A stretch of 64,000 bases of DNA. Origin: Sphingopyxis flava. GTDB taxonomy: Bacteria; Pseudomonadota; Alphaproteobacteria; Sphingomonadales; Sphingomonadaceae. Shown piece after piece: positions 56,037 through 64,000 of this stretch; the first letter of the stretch is position 1; the number at the start of each line of letters is the position of its first letter. The DNA is taken from positions 1 through 64,000 of the forward strand of contig NZ_FUYP01000004.1 of the NCBI RefSeq assembly GCF_900168005.1, written 5' to 3'. The position numbers and the translations under genes were made by a program. The notes beneath the pieces were generated by a model, which ran no database searches, had not been told where the DNA came from, and worked only from the letters and a program-made list of their open reading frames with translations.

Positions 56037-56555
56037 CTATACCATGCCTCCGACCGTAAGCGCCGCCAGGGCACTCTCGAGCCGGGCGTCCCCGTGACCC
56101 TCGACCCAAGCCCAGGGGAGCGCCCGGCGATCGAGCTCGCCGATTGCCACTTCCATGAACCGCCGCCGATCGGCCAAGCTCCCAAAAAGGCGGGTGCCAT
56201 CCTCCCTCCAGGACAGGTCGGTCGCGGGGACGAGGTAATAGTCAGCAGTATCCTGCCACGCATCGATCGCCGGCAGGCGGCGACCGAGCAACATGATCGC
56301 CCATGCCTGCGTCATGAGCGGGTCGGTGTCAGAGATCAGCCACTCGGGACGCTCCGCCTGCGCCGCACGGGTCGCGGCAACATGGCCATCGACGATCGCG
56401 AGCAGATCCGCCTCTTCGAACGCGGTGCCATTCGCTTCGGCATAGAGGCGGCCATATTCGGGCACGACAACCGCGCCGAGCCTGGCCGCAAGGCGCTGGG
56501 CGAGCGTCGATTTTCCGGTACTTTCGGCGCCGTGGAGGCAGATGTGCCGCGTCAT
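56037..56555 (-). CDS. NadR-like P-loop kinase (probable nicotinamide riboside kinase)
   Basis: A 172-residue AAA/kinase-fold protein. Walker A is HGAESTGKSTLAQRLA, followed by VVPEYGRLYAEANGTAFEEAD and LISDTDPLMTQAWA, as in the C-terminal kinase domain of NadR, which phosphorylates nicotinamide riboside to NMN. The adenylyltransferase domain of NadR is absent. It is coupled to pnuC (4-nt overlap), the riboside importer, which strongly supports this role. It is the last gene of the operon that starts with crtY. Confidence 0.85.
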   Translation of the reverse strand: MTRHICLHGAESTGKSTLAQRLAARLGAVVVPEYGRLYAEANGTAFEEADLLAIVDGHVAATRAAQAERPEWLISDTDPLMTQAWAIMLLGRRLPAIDAWQDTADYYLVPATDLSWREDGTRLFGSLADRRRFMEVAIGELDRRALPWAWVEGHGDARLESALAALTVGGMV

Positions 56556-57121
56556 GCGAGAAGCGCCCCGTCGGCCGCGGCGCGGCGCCATTTGGCCAGC
56601 CCCGCTATCGAAATGCCGAGCAGCACGACATAGACCGCGCTTGTCGCATAGAGGCCCCGCCACGCGAACAGGGGCACCGCGATCAGATCGACGAGAATCC
56701 ACAGCCACCAGCTTTCGACGCGGCGCCGTGCAAGCAAAGCTTGCGCCGCGATGCTCGCTATCGCAATGCCGCCATCAGCCCAGGGAGCCGCTGCATCGGT
56801 GAAGCGCTGCATCATGGCGCTCCATGCGGCCCACGCCGCGATCGTCGCGATCATCCAGAAATGGCGGTCGCGGCGCGTCAACCATCCCACCGGGACGCCC
56901 TTCTCCTCCTTCGCGCGGAGCCAGTTCAACCATCCGTAGATATTGAGCGCGAAGAAAAAGCCCTGGAGCAGCATGTCGCTATAGAGTTTCGCCTCGAAGA
57001 ACAGGATTCCATAGAGGCTCACCGCTACGAGCGCGAAGGGGTAATTCCATATGCTCCGCCGCGCGACCAAGGCCACATTGATCAGCACCAGCGCTGCCGC
57101 CAGCCACTCGAGCTCGCTCAT
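56552..57121 (-). CDS. pnuC: Nicotinamide riboside transporter PnuC
   Basis: A 189-residue, seven-helix protein of the PnuC family. Conserved regions are SIWNYPFALVAVSLYGILFF, then NIYGWLNWLRA and SWWLWILVDLIAVPLFAWRG, which contain the Trp/Asn residues of the substrate site. PnuC passes nicotinamide riboside, which the kinase gene downstream would trap as NMN. Its ATG overlaps the crtB stop (ATGA), placing NAD salvage in the carotenoid operon. Confidence 0.92.
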   Translation of the reverse strand: MSELEWLAAALVLINVALVARRSIWNYPFALVAVSLYGILFFEAKLYSDMLLQGFFFALNIYGWLNWLRAKEEKGVPVGWLTRRDRHFWMIATIAAWAAWSAMMQRFTDAAAPWADGGIAIASIAAQALLARRRVESWWLWILVDLIAVPLFAWRGLYATSAVYVVLLGISIAGLAKWRRAAADGALLA

Positions 57122-58080
57122 GTGCCTTTCTCCGCCCGCGACCGCGTCCACAGCCCTTCGCGGCCGATCCGGCGCTGCGGGGGGCGGCGCAGAACCGACC
57201 AGCCGGCGCGCGCCACCCAGCCGATCTTGGCGGCAAGCGAGCTTGACGCGCGGTGGTCCCAGGCGCGATCGCCGCGGCGGCGAACTTCGCGTGCGATGTC
57301 GCCATAGATTCCGGTCGCGGCGAGCACCGCCCAGCGGCTTCGCGGCCTGAGCTTGCGCGCGCCCCAACGCGCCGAGGCCTCATATTCTTCCGCCATCTCG
57401 GCGAGCCATTTCGCCATCACGCTGAGCCGCGAACGAAAGGCAGGGTGCATGTGCTGACCAGGCGGAATGTCGAGTTCGGCGAGCCACTCGTCGGGCAGGT
57501 AACAGCGGTCGGCGGCGGCATCCTCGGCGATGTCGCGCGCGATATTGGCGAGCTGGAAAGCGATGCCAAGATCCGATGCGCGGTCGAGCGTGGTCGCGTC
57601 CGCAGGGTCAACCCCCATCACAAGCGCCATTGCGACGCCCACCGCGCCTGCGACATGATAGGCATAGCGCAGGAGATCCTCTTCGCTGCGCGGCCTCCAA
57701 TCGTCGGCGTCGAGTTCAAAGCCCGCGATGATGTCGTCGATAACGGCGCACGGGATGGCAATTTCGGTAAGCAAAAGGCCGAGCGCATCGAACGCGGGTT
57801 CACCGGTGGGTTCGCCCGCAAAGGCGCGGTCGGTCAGCGCGCGGATGCGCGTCAGCGCCGCTTTCGCATCATGCCCCGCTCCCATCGGCCCGCCATGATC
57901 CTGCCCGTCGACCAGGTCGTCCGCGGCGCGACACCAGGCGTAGAGCAGCCACACTCGCTCGCGCGTGGTCCGGTCGAACAGCTGGCTCGCGAGCGCAAAG
58001 CTCTTGGAGCCGTGCGCGATGCTGTCGTGCGCGAAGCCGTGCAGGGCATGTGCGTCATAGCCCCCCGTTTCGCTCATCAA
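57118..58080 (-). CDS. crtB: Phytoene synthase
   Basis: A 320-residue trans-isoprenyl diphosphate synthase that condenses two geranylgeranyl diphosphates to phytoene. The Asp-rich motifs are YAWCRAADDLVDGQD (about residues 47-61) and ANIARDIAEDAAADRCYLP (about 180-198). FALASQLFDRTTRERVWLLY at the N-terminus is typical. It sits between the LOG gene and pnuC with 4-nt overlaps to both. No geranylgeranyl diphosphate synthase gene (crtE) is in the window. Confidence 0.94.
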   Translation of the reverse strand: MMSETGGYDAHALHGFAHDSIAHGSKSFALASQLFDRTTRERVWLLYAWCRAADDLVDGQDHGGPMGAGHDAKAALTRIRALTDRAFAGEPTGEPAFDALGLLLTEIAIPCAVIDDIIAGFELDADDWRPRSEEDLLRYAYHVAGAVGVAMALVMGVDPADATTLDRASDLGIAFQLANIARDIAEDAAADRCYLPDEWLAELDIPPGQHMHPAFRSRLSVMAKWLAEMAEEYEASARWGARKLRPRSRWAVLAATGIYGDIAREVRRRGDRAWDHRASSSLAAKIGWVARAGWSVLRRPPQRRIGREGLWTRSRAEKGT

Positions 58081-58658
58081 AGATCGCCGGCCTTCATCGC
58101 GAAAATTGGCTCGTGCGGCTGGTAGGCCTCCATCTTCTCGAGCAGCTCGTCGATCCCGGCATCGACAATCATGATGCCTGCATGCGCTGGGCGGATGAAC
58201 CCGGTTTCGATCATTCGGCGGTTGAAAGCGATCAGATTGTTATAGAAGCCCGCCGCGTTGAGCAGGCCCACGGGCTTGGCGTGGTAGCCAAGTTGCGCCC
58301 AGCTGATCGCCTCCCAGAGCTCGTCCATCGTCCCGACGCCGCCGGGGATGGTGAGAAAGCCGTCGGCGAGATCGGTGAACATGCGCTTGCGCTCGTGCAT
58401 CCCCGAGACGACGTGGAGCTGCGTGACGCCGCGGTGGGCAACCTCGGTGCCGACCAGCGCGTCGGGGATCACACCGATCACCTCGCCGCCGGCCTCGAGC
58501 GCCGCATCGGCGACCGCCCCCATCAGTCCGATCCGCCCCCCGCCATACACGACGCCGATCCCGCGCTTCGCCAGGGTGCGCCCGACGTGGCGCGCGGTTT
58601 CGATATAGACGGGGTCGGCCGGGGTCGCGGACCCGCAGTAGACGGCGAGGCGTTTCAT
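58077..58658 (-). CDS. LOG family protein, short form (cytokinin riboside 5'-monophosphate phosphoribohydrolase-like)
   Basis: A 193-residue LOG protein. It opens KRLAVYCGSATPADPVYIE and has GGGRIGLMGAVADAAL and PGGVGTMDELWEAISWAQLG, the full LOG signature. Enzymes of this type hydrolyse nucleoside 5'-monophosphates to base and ribose 5-phosphate. It is translationally coupled to crtI upstream and crtB downstream. Its presence in a carotenoid operon has no obvious enzymatic logic; it may supply adenine-type products or share regulation only. The longer LOG protein at 20300 is a different branch. Confidence 0.92.
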   Translation of the reverse strand: MKRLAVYCGSATPADPVYIETARHVGRTLAKRGIGVVYGGGRIGLMGAVADAALEAGGEVIGVIPDALVGTEVAHRGVTQLHVVSGMHERKRMFTDLADGFLTIPGGVGTMDELWEAISWAQLGYHAKPVGLLNAAGFYNNLIAFNRRMIETGFIRPAHAGIMIVDAGIDELLEKMEAYQPHEPIFAMKAGDL

Positions 58659-60169
58659 AGGCTTTTCCTTTTCCGCTCGCAGCGCAAACGGATCTGCATG
58701 TTCAGCATCAGGGCGGCCGTCGCCTTGGCGCTGCCGACGACCCCGGGGATTCCCGCGCCCGGATGCGTCCCCGCGCCGACGAAGTAAAGGTTCGAAATCC
58801 GGTCATCGCGGTTATGGGCGCGAAAATAGGCGCTCTGCCGCAGCAACGGCTCAAGGCTGAAAGCGCTGCCAAGGTGCGCTGCAAGGTCGGCTTCGAAATC
58901 GCGCGGCGTATAGTGAAACCGGGTCACCAGATTGTCGCGCAGCCCGGGCAGCATGCGCCGTTCGACCTCCGCAAGCACGGCATCGGCAAAACGCTTCCCG
59001 AACGCCCCGCCCCAGTCTGCGGGCGCCTTTCCAAGATGCGCAACCGGGGCGAGTGCATAGAAGGTGGCATGGCCGGGGGGCGCCATTCCCGGATCGGTCG
59101 CACTGGGATGATGGAGATAGAGCGAAAAGTCATCAGGCACCGTCCCATGCCGGTAGATGTCGTTGAGCAGCCCCTTGTAGCGTGGCCCGAAGAGAATGCT
59201 GTGGTGCGCAATATCGGGGTAATCGCCTCGTACCCCGAAATGGACGACGAACAGCGAGGGTGACCAGCGCTTTCGCGCGAGAGCTCGGGCAACGGTGGCG
59301 CCGCGCTTGTGATCGAGCAGATCGCGATAACTGTGCATCAGGTCACCATTGGAGGCGACCATATCGGCGCCAGCCCGCCAGCCGCTCTGCGTGGCGACGC
59401 CGCTCGCCCGGTCGCCCTGCGTTTCGATTCTGACCACCGGATCGCCGAGGCGAAGCGTACCGCCCAACCTTTCGAAGAGCCGTACCATTCCACTCACCAA
59501 CGCGTTTGTCCCGCCGCGCGCCCACCAGACGCCGCCCTGCTTTTCGATCGTGTGGATCAACGCGTAGATCGCGCTCGTCGTCATCGGATTGCCGCCCACG
59601 AGCAGCGTATGGAACGACAGCGCCTGCCGCAGCCGCTCGTCGCGGACATAGGATGAGACCATTGAATAGACGCTGCGCCAGGCCTGATATCGCATCAGCG
59701 CAGGCGCAGCGCGGAGCATGGAGGCGAAATCGAGAAAGGCGGCCGCGCCAAGTTTCACATATCCTTCGCGATGCACGCCCTTCGCATACTCAAGGAAGTC
59801 CTCGTAGCCGGCGATGTCGGCGGGATTCAGCGACGCAATTTGTGCGCGAAGCGCAGGTTCGTCGTTCGAATAGTCGAACCGCGACCCATCCGGCCAATCG
59901 AGGCGATAAAAGGGGGCGACGGGTACGAGTTCAACGTCGCTGTGCATTGCCTGCCCGCTCAGCGCCCACAATTCCTCAAGACACGGCGGATCGGTGATGA
60001 CGGTGGGGCCCGCGTCAAAAATATGCCCCTCGCGCCGCCAGTGATAGGCACGCCCGCCCGGCCGGTCGCGTGCCTCGAGGATGGTGGTCGACACACCCGC
60101 CGACTGGAGGCGAATGGCAAGCGCAAGGCCGCCGAAGCCTGCACCGATCACAATGGCTCTTTGCGTCAT
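58655..60169 (-). CDS. crtI: Phytoene desaturase
   Basis: A 504-residue bacterial CrtI, converting phytoene to lycopene by four FAD-dependent desaturations. The FAD motif is VIGAGFGGLALAIRLQ at the N-terminus, with EARDRPGGRAYHW; the C-terminal signature LYFVGAGTHPGAGIPGVV is intact. Its ATG overlaps the crtY stop. Placement between crtY and crtB makes it the main pathway enzyme, with the paralogue at 7228-8709 as an additional copy. Confidence 0.95.
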   Translation of the reverse strand: MTQRAIVIGAGFGGLALAIRLQSAGVSTTILEARDRPGGRAYHWRREGHIFDAGPTVITDPPCLEELWALSGQAMHSDVELVPVAPFYRLDWPDGSRFDYSNDEPALRAQIASLNPADIAGYEDFLEYAKGVHREGYVKLGAAAFLDFASMLRAAPALMRYQAWRSVYSMVSSYVRDERLRQALSFHTLLVGGNPMTTSAIYALIHTIEKQGGVWWARGGTNALVSGMVRLFERLGGTLRLGDPVVRIETQGDRASGVATQSGWRAGADMVASNGDLMHSYRDLLDHKRGATVARALARKRWSPSLFVVHFGVRGDYPDIAHHSILFGPRYKGLLNDIYRHGTVPDDFSLYLHHPSATDPGMAPPGHATFYALAPVAHLGKAPADWGGAFGKRFADAVLAEVERRMLPGLRDNLVTRFHYTPRDFEADLAAHLGSAFSLEPLLRQSAYFRAHNRDDRISNLYFVGAGTHPGAGIPGVVGSAKATAALMLNMQIRLRCERKRKSL

Positions 60170-61326
60170 TTCCAGTCGAAGCGCCGTAACGCGGCGATTG
60201 CGCGGCCAACGGAAACCGGCGGCTTTCCCGTGAGCAGCCGCAGCTTGTCACCGGGCCGCGATCGCCCCGCATAAAAGCGCGCGATCAGCCCGGAGGGAAG
60301 GCGGTAGAAACGCTCGAAGATGCGATAGCGTTCGTCGGGATCAGCCGCCCGAAAGAGCATCGCGTCGAGCATCCGGTAGAAGCGCTGGCGCCGCCAACCT
60401 GCGGCCGCGCGTTCACGCAGCAACGCAGGTAGATCAGGACCGATCAGCGCGGGAAGCGCCGCCGCAGTGCGCACCGCATCAGGCAGCGAATATCCGGTCG
60501 TGGCGTGAAAAGCGCCGGCGCGCACGCCGATACGCGCGGTGCGGTCCAAAGGCGGCCAATAGCGGTCGAAGTCGCCCGCGATCATAACCGGAAGAACGCC
60601 GGTCTCCTCGCGTAGCGCTTTTCCCGCGACCGCCCAGCCTTGCGCCGCTGCATATGTCCGGATGCGCTCCCGAACCGCTGCGACGTCGAGGTCGGGCGTA
60701 TCGCTGTAATAAGTGTCCTCGGCAAAGATCGTCTCGGCATCGAGCGGGAGGAGATAGACGAAGCGATAACCCTCAAGTTGCTCAACGGCAGCGTCCATCA
60801 CGACCGGCTGGGCAAGCCCGTGCCCCCCCTTCACGCGCAGCGCCTGTCCAACGAACTTCTGCCATCCGCAGATAAGCCCTGATCCATTGCTTGTCGCACC
60901 GCGCGCGTCGATGACATGGCGCGCATCGAGCCTTCCGCCCGCAGCAAGCAGAACATGGTCAGGCGCGACATGGAGCGCGCGGTCGGCGATCAAGTGCCCG
61001 GCGGGCAGAGCCGCTTCGACCGCCTCTGCCAATGTCTCGCCGGTCATGCTCTTGTACCCCATGCGCAAAGTGCGGTGATGGCCAGGAAAGCGGACATGAT
61101 AGGCGGGCCAGTGATAGCGGACGAGCGGGGCGACGAGCCAGCGGTCGCGCTTCGCGATGTCGCTGTCGAAGAAGGACCAGATATGATTGCCCCCGACTGG
61201 CCCCGCCTCGACCAACCGCACGTCAAGGTCGGGACGCTTCGCCGCAAGCGCGAGCGCCGCGAGCCCGCCTGCAAGCCCGCCCCCGACGATGGCGATGTCA
61301 CAGCGCGAGGACGGGGTGCTGGTCAT
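60166..61326 (-). CDS. crtY: Lycopene beta-cyclase
   Basis: A 386-residue CrtY-type cyclase producing beta-carotene from lycopene. DIAIVGGGLAGGLAALALA is the FAD/NAD(P) motif, HVIDARGATSNG follows, and VYLLPLDAETIFAEDTYYSD (in part) and RIGVRAGAFHATTGYSLPDA are characteristic of the CrtY branch. It is first in the operon crtY-crtI-LOG-crtB-pnuC-NadR-like, so the promoter lies in the 96-bp gap before the divergent acetyltransferase gene. Confidence 0.94.
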   Translation of the reverse strand: MTSTPSSRCDIAIVGGGLAGGLAALALAAKRPDLDVRLVEAGPVGGNHIWSFFDSDIAKRDRWLVAPLVRYHWPAYHVRFPGHHRTLRMGYKSMTGETLAEAVEAALPAGHLIADRALHVAPDHVLLAAGGRLDARHVIDARGATSNGSGLICGWQKFVGQALRVKGGHGLAQPVVMDAAVEQLEGYRFVYLLPLDAETIFAEDTYYSDTPDLDVAAVRERIRTYAAAQGWAVAGKALREETGVLPVMIAGDFDRYWPPLDRTARIGVRAGAFHATTGYSLPDAVRTAAALPALIGPDLPALLRERAAAGWRRQRFYRMLDAMLFRAADPDERYRIFERFYRLPSGLIARFYAGRSRPGDKLRLLTGKPPVSVGRAIAALRRFDWK

Positions 61327-61422
61327 GCGAAGGGCCTAGCCGAGCATGCGAGCGGGGGGAAGGCCAATGCCGCGCTATTCGGCGCAGATGACTTTCGATG
61401 CGGCTTGCGGCAAAATCCGTCC

Positions 61423-61956
61423 GTGTCCAGTCCTGCCTTCCGCATCGAACCCGCCACGCCCGCTGATGCCCGGGCCATCGCGTCCATCTATGCGCATCAC
61501 GTCGCGCGCGGCACCGCGACCTACGACGTTGAGCCTCGCAGTGTCGTCGCAACCGCCGCGCTGATTTCGGAACATCAGGCGAAAGGCTGGCCCTTTCTCG
61601 CGGCGCGTGCGCCAGACGGCGGTGTCGCGGGCTATGCCTATGCCAGCCAGTTTCGCCCCCGCGCCGCCTATGCCTGGGCGTGCGAGGACAGTATCTATGT
61701 CGCGCCGTCGCAGCAGGGCTGCGGAGTCGGCCGCATGCTTCTCGACACGCTGCTGACAGCGGCCGCCGAGGCGGGCTTCCGCACTATGGTCGCGGTGATA
61801 GGTGGCGGCGAGCCCGCCTCGGTCGCGCTCCACGCTGCCTGCGGCTTTGCGCACGCAGGGCGTCTCACTGGGATGGGATGGAAGCACGGGCGCTGGCTCG
61901 ACACCGTCTATATGCAGCGCGCGCTCGGCGTCGGCACGGCGAGCCCGCCCCAATGA
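61423..61956 (+). CDS. GNAT acetyltransferase, phosphinothricin acetyltransferase-like
   Basis: A 177-residue GNAT protein starting at GTG 61423. RIEPATPADARAIASIYAHH, ACEDSIYVAPSQQGCGVGR (the acetyl-CoA loop) and IGGGEPASVALHAACGFAHAG match the Pat/Bar/YncA group, which acetylates phosphinothricin, methionine sulfoximine or similar amines. The intrinsic substrate is unknown. It overlaps the sterol-desaturase-family gene (ATGA) and is divergent from crtY. Confidence 0.88.
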   Translation: MSSPAFRIEPATPADARAIASIYAHHVARGTATYDVEPRSVVATAALISEHQAKGWPFLAARAPDGGVAGYAYASQFRPRAAYAWACEDSIYVAPSQQGCGVGRMLLDTLLTAAAEAGFRTMVAVIGGGEPASVALHAACGFAHAGRLTGMGWKHGRWLDTVYMQRALGVGTASPPQ

Positions 61957-62711
61957 GCGCGGCAGCCGCTATCGCGCTCTCGGCGGTTGCGATGACGCTG
62001 ATCGTCGGGGGTCGCTATCTGCTCTCGAGCGGCGCCTTTGCCCTGGCAACGCGTCTTCGGCACCCCGGCCTCTATCGCGGGAGGGAGGCGCAGATACGGC
62101 GCGAAATCGGCTGGAGCCTTGCGAGCGCCGCCATTTATGGCATCCCCGCAGGTGTTGTCGCCTGGGGCTGGCAAGCACGGGACTGGACGCGCATCTACAC
62201 TGATGCGGACGCCTTTGCCCTCTGGTATTTGCCGGTGAGCCTGTTTGCCTACCTCTTAATCCATGACAGCTGGTTCTATTGGACGCACCGGGCGATGCAC
62301 CGCCCCTGGCTGTTCCGCCGGGCGCATGCGGTGCATCACGCAAGCCGTCCCCCGACGGCCTGGGCTGCGATGAGCTTTCATCCCCTGGAAGCACTGACGG
62401 GCGCTATCGTCATACCGGCGCTGGTCTTCGTCATCCCGATCCATGTCGCCGTGCTTGGCCTCATCCTCGCCATCATGACGCTGATGGGCGTTGCCAATCA
62501 TATGGGGTGGGAAATCGCGCCCCGCGCACTGGTGCATGGACGCGCGGGGCGCTGGCTGATAACCGCAACGCATCATGAGGCTCATCACGCGGTCTATCGG
62601 GGAAATTATGGGCTCTATTTTCGCTTCTGGGACAAGGCTTGCGGCACGGATATCGGGCTTGGCTCTTTGTCCGCTCCTGATCGGCGCAAGCACAGCCCCG
62701 CCGAGCGTTGA
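61953..62711 (+). CDS. Sterol desaturase/fatty acid hydroxylase superfamily oxygenase (possible carotenoid hydroxylase)
   Basis: A 252-residue membrane di-iron protein with the three histidine clusters of this superfamily: HDSWFYWTHRAMH, RRAHAVHHASRPP and TATHHEAHHAVYRGNYG. Four membrane helices surround them. It is longer than CrtZ-type beta-carotene hydroxylases and its motifs are closer to C-5 sterol desaturases. Its place beside the crt operon suggests ring modification of carotenoids, but lipid hydroxylation is equally possible. The start overlaps the preceding stop; the 3' end overlaps the DUF2141 gene by 104 bp. Confidence 0.85.
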   Translation: MSAAAAIALSAVAMTLIVGGRYLLSSGAFALATRLRHPGLYRGREAQIRREIGWSLASAAIYGIPAGVVAWGWQARDWTRIYTDADAFALWYLPVSLFAYLLIHDSWFYWTHRAMHRPWLFRRAHAVHHASRPPTAWAAMSFHPLEALTGAIVIPALVFVIPIHVAVLGLILAIMTLMGVANHMGWEIAPRALVHGRAGRWLITATHHEAHHAVYRGNYGLYFRFWDKACGTDIGLGSLSAPDRRKHSPAER

Positions 62712-63066
62712 AGTGAGCGTGACCGGGCTGCGCAGCACGAAAGGGCAGTTGCTCGTCTGCCTGACCACAAACCCCAAGGCTTTTCCCGACTGCAGTGATG
62801 ACAAAGGCGCGGTACGAATGGCGGTGAAGGCCGGGGCCGCTTCCGATTTCGTCATCGAGGCGCCCGCCAATGGCACCTATGCGATTGCCGTCGTCCACGA
62901 CGAGAATGGTAACCACCGGATGGACAAGGCACTGTTCCTGCCAAAGGAGGGTTTCGGCTTTTCCCGCAATCCCGCGATCACTGTCGGCCCGCCGAGCTTC
63001 AGAGCGGCAAGCTTTGCCCTCGACGGCGAGTCGCGGCAGGCGATTCGCATGAAATATATGCTGTAA
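62608..63066 (+). CDS. DUF2141 secreted protein
   Basis: A 152-residue protein with a signal peptide (MGSIFASGTRLAARISGLA, cleavage near IGASTA) and a beta-sandwich-like mature region with VSVTGLRSTKGQLLVCL, YAIAVVHDENGNHRMDKA and LPKEGFGFSRNPAI, the hallmarks of DUF2141. Function is unknown; the family is often found beside sterol-desaturase or carotenoid genes. GGGGAAATT precedes the ATG at 62608, which gives a long out-of-phase overlap with the upstream gene. A start within that gene is required to retain the signal peptide. Confidence 0.85.
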   Translation: MGSIFASGTRLAARISGLALCPLLIGASTAPPSVEVSVTGLRSTKGQLLVCLTTNPKAFPDCSDDKGAVRMAVKAGAASDFVIEAPANGTYAIAVVHDENGNHRMDKALFLPKEGFGFSRNPAITVGPPSFRAASFALDGESRQAIRMKYML

Positions 63067-63090
63067 CCACCCGCCGCGCGCTGTACCTGC

Positions 63091-63438
63091 TCAGGGCAGG
63101 GCTGCGGTAACGATGACCTCGACCTTATAGTCAGGGGTCGCGAGGCGAACCTCGCCGGTCGCGCGGGTCGGCGCGCCCGCGCCCCCCAACCACTCTTCCC
63201 ACACGCTGTTCATCGCGCCGAAATCGGCCATGTCGGCGAGCCAGATCATCGCGGTCAGCAACCGCGACTTGTCGGTGCCCGCCTCGGCGAGCAGGCGGTC
63301 GACCTGCGCGAGGACGGCGCGGGTCTGACTGGCCGCATCGTCGCCCGGCGCGCCAACCTGGCCCGCGAGGTAAACAATGCCATTATGGATCACGGCTTGG
63401 CTCATGCGCGAGCCCGAATGAAGGCGCTCGATACTCAT
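63091..63438 (-). CDS. ridA: RidA family reactive-intermediate deaminase
   Basis: A 115-residue YjgF/YER057c/UK114 protein: SRMSQAVIHNGIVYLAGQVG at the N-terminus, QVDRLLAEAGTDKSRLLTAM, then AMNSVWEEW and PTRATGEVRLATPDYKVEV with the conserved Arg. RidA hydrolyses enamine/imine intermediates released by PLP enzymes and amino acid oxidases. It follows dadA by 16 bp, so it would clear imines formed from D-amino acids. AAAGGAGA precedes the ATG. Confidence 0.92.
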   Translation of the reverse strand: MSIERLHSGSRMSQAVIHNGIVYLAGQVGAPGDDAASQTRAVLAQVDRLLAEAGTDKSRLLTAMIWLADMADFGAMNSVWEEWLGGAGAPTRATGEVRLATPDYKVEVIVTAALP

Positions 63439-63454
63439 GGCAATCTCCTTTGGG

Positions 63455-64000
63455 TTAATGTGAATAGCGGTCGAGCCCCAAAGCTTCGGGGTCGATCGGC
63501 GGTGTCTCGCCGCCGATGAGGCTGGCGATCAGACGACCCGAGCCGCATGCCATCGTCCAGCCCAAAGTGCCATGCCCCGTGTTGAGGAACAGATTTGAAA
63601 TCGGTGTCTTTCCGACGATCGGCGTGCTGTCCGGTGTCATCGGGCGCAGCCCGCTCCAGAAATTGGACGGCGCTTCGTTGGCGGCAGCACCAGGGAACAG
63701 ATCATTCAGCGAGTGTCGCAGCGTTCCCTCGCGCCGCGGCGGAAGCGCGCGATTGAAGCCCGAAAGCTCGGCCATGCCGCCGACGCGGATACGGTCCCCA
63801 AGCCGGGTGATCGCGACCTTGTAGCTTTCGTCGAGCAGCGTCGAAGCCGGCGCGCGTTCGGGATCGGCGACCGGCAGCGTGATCGAGTAGCCCTTCACGG
63901 GATAAATGGGGAGTCGAAGTCCCAGCGGCCGTAAAAGCGCGGGCGAATAGCTTGCGAGCGCGACCAGATAGGCGTCTGCTCGCAGCACGCCGGCGGCCGT
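63455..64000 (-). CDS. dadA: D-amino acid dehydrogenase, C-terminal part (runs off window)
   Basis: The visible C-terminal 180 residues or so of a DadA-type FAD enzyme, which oxidises D-alanine and other D-amino acids to 2-oxo acids and passes electrons to the respiratory chain. [54 protein letters not shown] and [16 protein letters not shown] are family hallmarks. The N-terminal FAD domain lies beyond position 64000. With ridA it forms a D-amino acid catabolic operon. Confidence 0.9.
   Translation of the reverse strand, partial: TAAGVLRADAYLVALASYSPALLRPLGLRLPIYPVKGYSITLPVADPERAPASTLLDESYKVAITRLGDRIRVGGMAELSGFNRALPPRREGTLRHSLNDLFPGAAANEAPSNFWSGLRPMTPDSTPIVGKTPISNLFLNTGHGTLGWTMACGSGRLIASLIGGETPPIDPEALGLDRYSH

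Overview
The window looks like chromosome from a GC-rich alphaproteobacterium of the Sphingomonadaceae, most like Sphingopyxis. The grounds are the gene content: a crtY-crtI-crtB carotenoid operon, a class I PHA synthase with a phasin, serC-serA-hisZ-purA, ATP12, paired c-type cytochromes beside pheA, and intergenic palindromes of the kind common in sphingomonads. No database search was possible, so the genus is an inference.

Layout. 0-3 kb: the edge of an IS630-type element, a metalloprotease-like gene and a secreted TAP-like hydrolase. 3.2-10.5 kb: a possible light-responsive module. It holds an ABC export set (fusion protein, FtsX-type permease, ATPase) behind a MipA/OmpV outer-membrane protein, a second phytoene-desaturase-type gene, a renalase-like flavoprotein, and a divergent LOV-HTH photoreceptor regulator. 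A 24-bp motif with 22 identities occurs twice in its promoter regions. 10.5-13.9 kb: an accessory patch with a DUF3883 protein, a Phd/PIN toxin-antitoxin pair whose antitoxin is frameshifted by an 8-bp duplication, hipBA remnants, a GFA-family protein and an AAC(3)-I-like acetyltransferase. 13.9-27.6 kb: core metabolism (polA, pheA, cytochromes, LOG protein, serC, serA, hisZ, purA). 27.6-29.1 kb: a second accessory patch with an IS630 remnant, an AbrB/PIN pair and a broken ferric-reductase-like gene. 29-35.5 kb: haloalkane dehalogenase, flavin reductase, MFS carrier, secreted amidase, DUF2721 protein and aminotransferase. 35.5-40.6 kb: phaC, phasin with a large palindromic operator, clpS, two decaying genes (HxlR, DsbA-like) and a drug/metabolite exporter. 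40.6-44.4 kb: PAS protein, CHASE/HWE histidine kinase, LacI regulator and a lone Flp pilin. 44.6-51.3 kb: acnA, a degraded GFA gene, tRNA-Val, crcB, a pseudouridine synthase, paiB and ATP12. 51.3-56 kb: acyl-CoA metabolism (enoyl-CoA hydratase, HCCA isomerase-like, two acyl-CoA ligases). 56-63 kb: the carotenoid operon crtY-crtI-LOG-crtB-pnuC-NadR-like, with a divergent acetyltransferase, sterol-desaturase-family oxygenase and DUF2141 protein. 63-64 kb: ridA and the end of dadA.

Many genes overlap by 4 nt (ATGA, GTGA or TAATG junctions), so operons are tight. At least seven genes are broken or are remnants, and most lie next to mobile or toxin-antitoxin DNA. The most interesting features are the LOV-linked module with its repeated motif, the slippage-type lesion in the antitoxin, and the joining of nicotinamide riboside salvage genes to the carotenoid operon.
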